Assembly: GCA_946183815.1 (NCBI GenBank)
Contig: CAMHDG010000090.1
Coordinates: 1 to 6,514 of the forward strand
Direction of reading: 5' to 3'
DNA length: 6,514 nt
DNA from: an uncultured bacterium
GTDB taxonomy: Bacteria; Cyanobacteriota; Vampirovibrionia; Gastranaerophilales; Gastranaerophilaceae
Of this stretch, positions 1 to 4,984 are shown one piece after another. The notes under the pieces were generated by a model. The model saw only the letters and a program-made list of their open reading frames with translations. It was not told where the DNA came from and searched no databases. Each line of letters starts with the position of its first letter. The first letter of the stretch is position 1. The translations under genes were made by a program, and so were the position numbers.

Positions 1-1
1 T

Positions 2-79
2 TTAGACAAAGAATCTGATGATTACAAATGTCCTGTTTGTAATATGCCAAAAGCCGTATTTAAAGAGGTTAATGCATAA
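2..79 (+). CDS. C-terminal end of a rubredoxin-domain protein (5' truncated)
   Basis: Only the last 25 codons and the TAA stop are inside the window. The visible residues include DDYKCPVCNMPKAVFKEV. CPVC followed by a lysine and a phenylalanine is the second metal knuckle of rubredoxin-type iron sites, which hold one Fe by four cysteines; the first CxxC knuckle would lie off the left edge. In the family this segment ends free rubredoxins, rubrerythrins and larger flavoproteins with a rubredoxin tail, all cytoplasmic electron carriers or peroxide/oxygen detoxifiers in anaerobes. The short acidic lead-in before CPVC (DDYK, compare DDWxCPVC) favours a rubredoxin or rubredoxin tail slightly over rubrerythrin, but the parent protein cannot be decided here. 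The gene is closed by the terminator at 111-141. Confidence 0.7.
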   Translation, partial: LDKESDDYKCPVCNMPKAVFKEVNA

Positions 80-110
80 GGTAGTAAATATATACGGTAT
101 TACGATATAT

Positions 111-141
111 AAAAAGCCGATAGTAACTATTGGCTTTTTTT
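111..141 (+). terminator. Intrinsic terminator after the rubredoxin-domain gene
   Basis: A 13-bp stem (111-123 with 127-139) closes on a TAA triloop. It contains a GCCGATAG/CTATTGGC core with one G-T wobble, an A run on the left and a T run on the right (135-141). It lies 31 bp after the stop at 79, so it should end that transcript. The T run abuts the promoter of the next gene. Confidence 0.8.
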
Positions 142-149
142 GGTATAAT
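141..149 (+). promoter_or_regulatory. Extended -10 promoter of the acetyltransferase-flavoprotein unit
   Basis: TGGTATAAT fits the TGn-TATAAT extended -10 consensus exactly, with the hexamer at 144-149. No good -35 box is present about 17 bp upstream, which is usual for TGn promoters. Transcription would begin near 156, giving a leader of about 16 nt that holds only the ribosome binding site. The position immediately after a terminator fits an independent transcription unit. Confidence 0.65.
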
Positions 150-156
150 ACAAGCG

Positions 157-163
157 AGAGAGG
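157..163 (+). promoter_or_regulatory. Ribosome binding site that fixes the acetyltransferase start
   Basis: AGAGAGG lies 8 nt before the ATG at 172. The reading frame is open further upstream to a TTG at 130, but that TTG lies inside the terminator stem and upstream of the -10 box, so it would not be on the transcript. The ATG at 172 is therefore the start. Confidence 0.75.
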
Positions 164-171
164 TGTTTATT

Positions 172-717
172 ATGCAAGAGGTTAGAATTGACGTTAGAAA
201 CCAAGAGCCTGAAAGAATAGAAGAGGCAAGGAGAAGTTCTGATTTATGCTTCAGGATAAATCATACAAACCCGACAACTCCTGAATGTAAAGAGTTAATA
301 AACGAACTTTTTAATCATACATTAGGCGAAAATACAGTTCTTCATCCGCCAATTTTTACGATATTAGCAGATAAGGTAAAAATAGGAAAAAATGTAACCA
401 TACTAAATAATTTTCAATGTATGTCAGCGGGTGGGCTAACTATTGAAGATAACACAATGATTTCGCTTAATTGCACTATTGCAACAAATAATCACGATAT
501 GTATGACAGATATGTTATAACTTGTAAACCTGTGCATATAAAGAAGAATGTATGGATAGGGGTTAATGTAACAATTCTTCCTGGGGTAACAATAGGGGAA
601 AATGCTGTTGTTGGAGCAGGAGCAGTTGTCACAAAAGATGTACCCGATAACGCAGTAGTTGTCGGTAATCCTGCAAGAGTAATAAGATATTTAGATGCAG
701 ATAAGTTTAAAAATTAA
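172..717 (+). CDS. Hexapeptide-repeat sugar/xenobiotic O-acetyltransferase (maltose acetyltransferase-like)
   Basis: 181 residues, the usual size of the Maa/NodL/LacA-type acetyltransferases, which move acetyl from acetyl-CoA to a hydroxyl of a sugar or similar acceptor in the cytoplasm and act as trimers. Residues 1-60 are a short helical lead-in related to the N-terminal cap of the family. From about residue 65 the protein is a left-handed parallel beta helix of hexapeptide turns ([IV]GxxxxI, for example 71-76, 129-134, 141-146). His108 in TNNHD is the expected catalytic histidine. WIG at 128-130, then LPGVTIG and GAGAVVTKDVP at 136-158, and GNPARVI at 165-171 form the typical C-terminal coils and CoA end. 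The acceptor cannot be read from the sequence. It is the first gene of a two-gene unit; the next start is 9 nt after its stop. The DapH/serine acetyltransferase branches are less likely given the length and the NNHD context. Confidence 0.85.
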   Translation: MQEVRIDVRNQEPERIEEARRSSDLCFRINHTNPTTPECKELINELFNHTLGENTVLHPPIFTILADKVKIGKNVTILNNFQCMSAGGLTIEDNTMISLNCTIATNNHDMYDRYVITCKPVHIKKNVWIGVNVTILPGVTIGENAVVGAGAVVTKDVPDNAVVVGNPARVIRYLDADKFKN

Positions 718-726
718 GGAGAAAAT

Positions 727-1365
727 ATGAAAGTATTATTATTTAACGGCTCACCACATAAAAACGGTTGTACTTATACAGCGTTAGAGGAGATTGCTAA
801 AGTTTTAAAAGAAGAAGGGGTAGATTCAGAAATTTATCAAATAGGGATAAAATCACTCACTCCATGCAGAGCATGTGGTGCTTGTGCTAAAATCGGCAAA
901 TGTGTAATAAGTGATGACGATGTGAATAATTTTGTTGAGAAGGCAAGAGAGTTTGACGGGTTTGTTTTTGGCTCCCCTGTCCATTATGCCTCTGCCTGCG
1001 GCGGGATTACTGCCTTTTTGGATAGAGTGTTCTTTTCTGCGTTTATGTCAGGCAGAGGGGATATTTTTAACCATAAACCCGCAACCGCAATAGCAAGTGC
1101 AAGACGTTCAGGCACAACTGCAACATTAGACCAGTTGAACAAATATTTTACTATCTCTCAAATGCCTGTTGTATCGGGCAGATATTGGAATATGGTGCAT
1201 GGCCATACCCCTGAAGAAGTTATGCAGGATGTTGAAGGTATGCAAAATATGAGGTTTGTTGCTCGTAATATGGCTTGGCTCTTAAAGTGTAAAGAGGCAG
1301 GTGCAAAAGCAGGTATTTTGCCTCCCGAACAGGAAGCAGTAACCCTTACAAATTTCATAAGATAA
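727..1365 (+). CDS. Flavodoxin-fold NAD(P)H-dependent oxidoreductase / iron-sulfur flavoprotein
   Basis: 212 residues, a full-length member of the NADPH-dependent FMN reductase superfamily. LLFNGSPHKNGCT at 4-16 is the phosphate-binding loop for FMN, and FGSPVHYAS at 81-89 is the loop that packs on the flavin ring. Between them, Cys47, Cys50, Cys53 and Cys59 form CX2CX2CX5C, the compact motif that in archaeal and clostridial iron-sulfur flavoproteins (Isf) binds a [4Fe-4S] cluster next to FMN. The likely role is cytoplasmic electron transfer or reduction of quinones or similar small molecules; the true substrate is unknown. AAGGAG at 716-721 overlaps the stop of the acetyltransferase and gives a 5-nt spacing to ATG, so the two genes are probably translated from one mRNA. 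It is followed by the terminator at 1369-1392. Cluster binding is inferred from the motif only. Confidence 0.85.
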   Translation: MKVLLFNGSPHKNGCTYTALEEIAKVLKEEGVDSEIYQIGIKSLTPCRACGACAKIGKCVISDDDVNNFVEKAREFDGFVFGSPVHYASACGGITAFLDRVFFSAFMSGRGDIFNHKPATAIASARRSGTTATLDQLNKYFTISQMPVVSGRYWNMVHGHTPEEVMQDVEGMQNMRFVARNMAWLLKCKEAGAKAGILPPEQEAVTLTNFIR

Positions 1366-1368
1366 AAC

Positions 1369-1392
1369 AAAGGCGGACATCAGTCCGCTTTT
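1369..1392. terminator. Bidirectional intrinsic terminator between convergent genes
   Basis: The AAAGGCGGAC and GTCCGCTTTT arms (1369-1378 and 1383-1392) pair over 10 bp with one G-T wobble and an ATCA tetraloop. It starts 3 bp after the flavoprotein stop. T-rich tails are present both ways (TTTTATTT on +, CTTTGTTTT on -). The last two bases overlap the stop codon of the minus-strand MmcQ/YjbR gene. Confidence 0.8.
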
Positions 1393-2059
1393 ATTTCCCC
1401 AGTGCTAACTTGTAACTATCATCTATCAGGCGGTAAATCTCTTTTATATTAAGTGAGCCGTCTAAAACTACCGTTATCCAACTTTTTTTGTTCATGTGAT
1501 ATGCAGGATAATAATTTTCTTTATTCAGTAATTCAGGTATCATATCCTTTTTTGCTCTTACATCAAGAACCTCAATAATTTCATCACTATCAAACCCAAG
1601 CCTGTTGGCTTTAACAGAGAGTATTGCAAAATACCATTTCTCGTTATCTTTCCTTCTGCAAACTGCGTTACGTGGAAACTTTTCCCACAAGTATTCCGCA
1701 GGGGAACCATATTTTTCTTTTGCGTATTCTAATACCTCGATTGCCTGTTCAAATTCAAAAACACTCATTTCATAACAATTTTGAATTATTTTATTTATCA
1801 CATTGTCATATTCTGATTTTACTTTCCCTACAAATTTACCTTCAACCCCTTCAACGAGGTGCAAGGTGTAAGGTTCATTTGTTTCTGTTTCTATTAATTC
1901 TGTTTTTACCTCACCTGATTTTAAAATTGAAACATTCAGGCAAAAATCACCTTTCATAATATTCTCTGAATATTTCCAGCAGTCATTTCCCTTTTGAAAC
2001 CCAAATTTTTTTAGTTTAGCCTCACTATATTTTTTATTTTTTAATTTTTCTAAATTCAT
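1391..2059 (-). CDS. MmcQ/YjbR-fold protein with an extra N-terminal domain
   Basis: 222 residues in two parts. Residues 1-98 form an uncharacterised N-terminal region rich in Lys and Glu (start MNLEKLKNKKYSEAKLKKFG), probably a small alpha/beta domain. Residues about 105-222 match the MmcQ/YjbR (CyaY-like) fold: KYGSPAEYLWEKFP at 116-129, KWYFAIL at 141-147, then YPAYHMNKKSWITVVLDG at 184-201, which is the most conserved part of the family (Y/H near KxHW[ITV]). The family is often labelled DNA-binding, but its biochemical function is not established. Single-domain members are about 110-120 aa, so this is the longer architecture seen in some Firmicutes-like proteins. Its ATG overlaps the stop of the upstream hydrolase in an ATGA, so translation is probably coupled; a weak GGGG (2065-2068) serves as ribosome binding site. 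Confidence 0.75.
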   Translation of the reverse strand: MNLEKLKNKKYSEAKLKKFGFQKGNDCWKYSENIMKGDFCLNVSILKSGEVKTELIETETNEPYTLHLVEGVEGKFVGKVKSEYDNVINKIIQNCYEMSVFEFEQAIEVLEYAKEKYGSPAEYLWEKFPRNAVCRRKDNEKWYFAILSVKANRLGFDSDEIIEVLDVRAKKDMIPELLNKENYYPAYHMNKKSWITVVLDGSLNIKEIYRLIDDSYKLALGK

Positions 2060-2922
2060 TTCAACCCCATGTGATTTTTGATGCTGTCTAAAACTGTTTC
2101 GGCATAGATCTCATGCATACCATAAAAGATATGACTTGCGTCTTTGACCTCTATTACTTGATTTTCTTTTGGTTTTTTTGTCCAATTATTTAATTGCTCC
2201 ATAAATTGTTTTGGACTTTTCCCTGTTACAGAATCTTTTGAGCCTATTAAAAAAGTCCCGTTAGGTTTAATATTATACAAAGATTTTGTTTCCCCTTTTC
2301 CGCTTAAAACAGGGCAGTTTTTTAGATTTTCAGCATTATAAAATCCGAGGACAGCATTAGCCGTCATTGGAGAAAAACCCCCAAAAAGCAACGGAAGAAT
2401 ATCATTCCCACGACCTTCTTTTACCCATTGTTTTGCGAGTTCAAAATTTTCTTTGATGTTTGGCATAACTCTCCACCAGTGCATAATATCAATCGGGCAG
2501 GACACTATAAAATAATCAATATAATCGTCAGATGTATTGCCTAAATAATTTATGATTTTATTTGAGCCGAGGGAATGACCTGCAAGAATAACCTTTTTAA
2601 ATCTATCTTTAGCCCATAAAACATAAGTTTCAACATCTTCATACATTTTATCAAATTCGGCATTTAATACTCCTGTAAATCTTTGCTTTTTAATATTCTT
2701 ATCAGTGTATGCAAAGCACGAAAAAGAATCGTGAGCATGGGCAATGACAGTTGTTATCCCGTTTTTACTCAACAATTTTCCTGTTGCATCCAGTAAATCG
2801 TTCTGGAACACATTAGAAGAAATTCCTGTAAGCATAATTAAAACTGTGTCATTTGAGATATCCCCGTATATTGCCCCTCTTAATTCTAACCCTCTTTTTG
2901 TTGTAACCTTTAAAATATTCAT
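2056..2922 (-). CDS. Alpha/beta hydrolase (DUF1749-like)
   Basis: 288 residues, a complete alpha/beta-hydrolase core. GHSLGS at 115-120 is the nucleophile elbow with Ser117. Asp230 in LIGSKDSV and His264 in DASHIFYG complete a plausible Ser-Asp-His triad in the right order. LTGISSN at 31-37 sits after the first core strand, where the oxyanion loop lies. The elbow context (VILAGHSLGSNKIINYL) resembles the DUF1749 branch of serine hydrolases, whose substrates are mostly unknown. There is no signal peptide or membrane segment, so it is cytoplasmic. AAGGA (2929-2933 on the minus strand) lies 6 nt before ATG. It is the first gene of a two-gene minus-strand unit with the MmcQ/YjbR protein and is divergent from tyrS. 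It could be an esterase, lipase or peptidase; the sequence does not say which. Confidence 0.8.
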   Translation of the reverse strand: MNILKVTTKRGLELRGAIYGDISNDTVLIMLTGISSNVFQNDLLDATGKLLSKNGITTVIAHAHDSFSCFAYTDKNIKKQRFTGVLNAEFDKMYEDVETYVLWAKDRFKKVILAGHSLGSNKIINYLGNTSDDYIDYFIVSCPIDIMHWWRVMPNIKENFELAKQWVKEGRGNDILPLLFGGFSPMTANAVLGFYNAENLKNCPVLSGKGETKSLYNIKPNGTFLIGSKDSVTGKSPKQFMEQLNNWTKKPKENQVIEVKDASHIFYGMHEIYAETVLDSIKNHMGLK

Positions 2923-2950
2923 ATTAAATCCTTATAAGACTGTCATTTCG

Positions 2951-2979
2951 ATTTTACACAAAAAATAATTCGATTTAAA
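2951..2979 (-). promoter_or_regulatory. Candidate promoter of the hydrolase-MmcQ/YjbR unit
   Basis: Reading the minus strand, TTTAAA (2979-2974) is followed after 17 bp by TAAAAT (2956-2951), which is preceded by TGTG. This would give a leader of roughly 20 nt to the ATG at 2922. The boxes are imperfect in an AT-rich region, so this is a proposal. Its -35 box overlaps the upstream element of the opposing tyrS promoter. Confidence 0.45.
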
Positions 2980-3000
2980 GGAATATTTTTGTGTTATCAT
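2972..3000 (+). promoter_or_regulatory. tyrS: Candidate tyrS promoter with extended -10
   Basis: TGTTATCAT at 2992-3000 fits TGn-TATnAT, with the hexamer at 2995-3000. The -35 position (GATTTA, 2972-2977) is poor, as allowed for extended -10 promoters. The predicted start near 3007 leaves a leader of about 24 nt. That is too short for a T-box leader, so no tRNA-sensing control of tyrS is visible. Confidence 0.5.
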
Positions 3001-3030
3001 TGAATTATAAGGAAAATTCAGGAGAGATAA

Positions 3031-4254
3031 ATGAAAATTTTTGAAGAGTTACAGTCAAGAGGACTAATTGCACAGGTTACGGATAATGATGAAATAAGAG
3101 ATTTAATCAACAACGGCGGAGCAAAGTTTTATATAGGTTTTGACCCTACGGCTGATTCACTCCACGTAGGACACTTTATGGCACTATGCTTAATGAAAAG
3201 ACTGCAAATGGCAGGAAACAAACCAGTTGTCTTAATCGGTGGCGGGACAGGTTATATAGGTGATCCGTCAGGCAGAACCGATATGCGTTCAATGATGACT
3301 CCGGAGGTTATCCAACATAATTGTGACTGCTTTAAAAAACAAATGGAAAGATTTATCAAATTTGGCGATGATGATGCCATTATGGTAAATAACGCTGACT
3401 GGTTATTGAAACTGAATTATATTGAACTCTTAAGAGATGTTGGGGCGTGTTTTTCTGTTAACAATATGTTGAGAGCAGAATGTTATAAACAAAGAATGGA
3501 AAAAGGATTAAGTTTCCTTGAATTTAACTATATGATTATGCAGGCATACGATTTTTATCATTTACACGAACACTATGGCTGTAATATGCAATTTGGCGGT
3601 GACGACCAGTGGAGTAATATGCTTGCAGGTACTGAACTTATCAGAAAGAAAACAGGTGATGATGCTTATGCTATGACAATTACCCTGTTAATGAACTCTG
3701 AAGGTAAAAAGATGGGTAAGACCGCAAAAGGTGCTGTTTGGTTAGATCCAAACAAAACAAGCCCGTTTGAGTTCTACCAGTACTGGAGAAACGTTGATGA
3801 TGCTGATGTTATGAAATGTTTTAGATTATTGACATTTATCCCTATCGAAGAGATTGAAGAAATAGAAAAATGGGAAGATAGCAGAATTAATGAAAAGAAA
3901 GAACTTTTAGCGTACCATTTAACAGAATTAGTACACGGAAAAGAAGAAGCAGACAAGGCTCAGGCATCTGCTCATGCTTTATTTAGCGGGGGTGATAGTG
4001 CCAATATGCCGACTACTGAATTAACAAATGCAGATTTTGTTGACGGCAGTATTGATATCCTTAATCTGCTCATAAAGTGCAAGTTTGCATCAAGCAGAGG
4101 TGAGGCTAAACGTCTTATCCAACAAGGCGGAATTAGTGCGGATGATGTTGCGATTACCGAATTAAACAAAACCTTTACTCCTGATAATTTAAAAGACGGT
4201 ATTAAAATTAAAAAAGGTAAAAAACACTTTAATAAAGCAATTTACAAGGCGTAA
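3031..4254 (+). CDS. tyrS: Tyrosyl-tRNA synthetase
   Basis: 407 residues, a complete bacterial class I TyrRS that charges tRNA-Tyr with tyrosine using ATP in the cytoplasm. FYIGFDPTADSLHVGH at 33-48 holds Tyr34 and the HIGH-type ATP motif HVGH. QAYDF at 171-175 and FGGDDQW at 188-194 line the tyrosine pocket. KMGKT at 227-231 is the KMSKS-type loop. An S4 RNA-binding domain fills about 343-405, with KFASSRGEAKRLIQQGGI at 351-368. All expected parts are intact. AGGAGA at 3020-3025 sits 5 nt before ATG. The gene is apparently transcribed alone: it diverges from the hydrolase, and the next + strand gene starts 175 bp later. No strong terminator is visible after it. Confidence 0.97.
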   Translation: MKIFEELQSRGLIAQVTDNDEIRDLINNGGAKFYIGFDPTADSLHVGHFMALCLMKRLQMAGNKPVVLIGGGTGYIGDPSGRTDMRSMMTPEVIQHNCDCFKKQMERFIKFGDDDAIMVNNADWLLKLNYIELLRDVGACFSVNNMLRAECYKQRMEKGLSFLEFNYMIMQAYDFYHLHEHYGCNMQFGGDDQWSNMLAGTELIRKKTGDDAYAMTITLLMNSEGKKMGKTAKGAVWLDPNKTSPFEFYQYWRNVDDADVMKCFRLLTFIPIEEIEEIEKWEDSRINEKKELLAYHLTELVHGKEEADKAQASAHALFSGGDSANMPTTELTNADFVDGSIDILNLLIKCKFASSRGEAKRLIQQGGISADDVAITELNKTFTPDNLKDGIKIKKGKKHFNKAIYKA

Positions 4255-4258
4255 TGGG

Positions 4259-4364
4259 TAAATTTTGTAAAAAAAAGTGATAAAAATTTAGGGGACTGAA
4301 ACTAATTTAATACGGCTCTGTATGGCTAAATGAAAATCTGTATATAGTTCCTCATTTTCAGTTT
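4259..4364 (+). other. Spacer after tyrS with possible alternative RNA hairpins
   Basis: No gene and no RNA family I recognise lies between tyrS and the start at 4430. Several inverted repeats are present. TAAATTTT/AAAATTTA (4259-4266 and 4283-4290) is all A-T and has no T tail, so it makes a weak terminator. ATTTAATAC (4305-4313) pairs with GTAT (4320-4323) and TAAAT (4327-4331) around a 3-nt bulge. The segment ATTTTCAGT (4354-4362) can pair either with ACTGAAA (4295-4301) or with TGAAAAT (4331-4337). Such mutually exclusive pairing is typical of switching leaders, but chance pairing is easy in AT-rich DNA. Confidence 0.3.
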
Positions 4365-4372
4365 ATCCGTAC

Positions 4373-4404
4373 TTGGCAAATTTTATTTTTAGGAGTTTTA
4401 TAAC
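4373..4404 (+). promoter_or_regulatory. Weak promoter candidate for the orphan-protease pair
   Basis: TTGGCA (4373-4378) is a good -35-like hexamer. The matching -10 is uncertain: TTTTAT (4396-4401) has the ideal 17-bp spacing but a weak sequence, and TATAAC (4399-4404) has a better sequence but a 20-bp gap. Transcription would start shortly before the AAAGGA ribosome binding site at 4417-4422. Confidence 0.3.
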
Positions 4405-4429
4405 AACATAGGATAAAAAGGATAATATT

Positions 4430-4921
4430 ATGCAAATAAATAATGTTCAACCGGCAAACAATACTTCTTTCGGAACAAGATACGGAAAAAATCTTCAAAA
4501 TTTTATTAATAAAAACAAAGATATTCTCACGAGTGATAATTATAAAAATCTTTCCATGATTAGAAACAATGGGATAAATTCCGTACTGGAACTTGAAGAT
4601 GCAACTTTAAAAGAAAAAGAACTTTATAATTGTACGCACAAACTGAACCTCACAGGCGGGGTTATAGATAAGAAAAATTATGTCATGAGATGTTTTGACA
4701 GAGTTCACTATATTTTTAAAAATTACGTTGCAGGTAATTATACGGGGAAAAAAATTGCAACAGACGACAGATTCCCTATATATATAAAAAGTAACGGTGG
4801 TGAACCCGTACACCATATTGCAAAACAATTTGACAGCAAAAACATGCTTGTAGAACGTATAGAGAAAGAATACGAACAATCAAAAATTATTAATAAAGAG
4901 TTTGAAAAGTTTAATAATTAA
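4430..4921 (+). CDS. Unknown 163-aa protein with a lineage-type N-terminus (MQINNVQP..TSFG)
   Basis: I recognise no domain. The first 15 residues are Asn/Gln-rich and end in SFG. This opening resembles the N-termini of many Gastranaerophilales proteins as I remember them, and it is polar, so it is not a classical signal peptide. The rest is charged and probably mixed alpha/beta: a helical stretch at about 18-65, a Cys/Tyr/Phe-rich core at 66-105 (Cys68 and Cys88), a basic-acidic turn near 106-116, strand-like RFPIYIKS at 114-121, a His pair at 128-129, and a strongly charged helix at 138-161. There are no membrane segments. AAAGGA (4417-4422) lies 7 nt before ATG. The downstream protease gene begins 63 bp later in the same direction with a matching N-terminal pattern, so the two may act together; that is inference. 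Confidence is high that it is a gene and low for any function. Confidence 0.75.
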   Translation: MQINNVQPANNTSFGTRYGKNLQNFINKNKDILTSDNYKNLSMIRNNGINSVLELEDATLKEKELYNCTHKLNLTGGVIDKKNYVMRCFDRVHYIFKNYVAGNYTGKKIATDDRFPIYIKSNGGEPVHHIAKQFDSKNMLVERIEKEYEQSKIINKEFEKFNN

Positions 4922-4974
4922 ATAAATTCAGGAAAAACAGGGGGAAAGTTATCAGGCGGTAATCCGTCAGAAAT

Positions 4975-4978
4975 GGAG
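4975..4978 (+). promoter_or_regulatory. Ribosome binding site deciding the metallopeptidase start
   Basis: GGAG lies 6 nt before the ATG at 4985. An in-frame ATG four codons earlier (4973) overlaps this GGAG and has no clear ribosome binding site of its own. The 4985 start also yields the N-terminus MQVSGVKP, which lines up with MQINNVQP of the preceding gene. Confidence 0.65.
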
Positions 4979-4984
4979 TATAAA

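Larger units (their letters stand above)
2930..3012. repeat. Nested inverted repeats in the divergent hydrolase/tyrS spacer
   Basis: The outer arms are CCTTATAA (2930-2937) and TTATAAGG (3005-3012). The inner arms are ACACAAAAA (2956-2964) and TTTTTGTGT (2986-2994), a perfect 9-bp match centred on the self-complementary TTTAAA (2974-2979). The inner arms flank the two opposing -10 boxes. This could be an operator for a dimeric regulator, or the natural mirror symmetry of two similar promoters and ribosome binding sites. Confidence 0.5.

Noticed and set aside
1624..1959. Plus-strand open frame of 111 codons, rich in Leu and Ile
   Set aside because: It is the antisense of the MmcQ/YjbR gene; its apparent hydrophobicity comes from the complement of Lys/Glu codons.
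3007..3030. T-box or other leader ahead of tyrS
   Set aside because: The predicted transcript leader is only about 24 nt and the whole spacer is 108 bp, with no T-box sequence or anti-terminator stem.
4259..4290. Terminator for tyrS
   Set aside because: The stem is A-T only with a 16-nt loop and no T run after it, so it is unlikely to stop transcription.
4322..4347. Two overlapping mini-frames (MAK and MKICI) that could be leader peptides
   Set aside because: Neither has a ribosome binding site, both are very short, and the amino acids do not match any obvious downstream pathway.
4291..4364. CRISPR repeat or tracrRNA-like segment, because the reverse strand reads GTTTCAGTCCCC
   Set aside because: The unit occurs once, with no spaced copies in the window and no cas gene nearby.
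4410..4425. Direct repeat AGGATAA x2 before the 163-aa gene as an operator
   Set aside because: The second copy is the ribosome binding site and the first is a similar purine-rich run; two 7-bp matches in AT-rich DNA are not enough.
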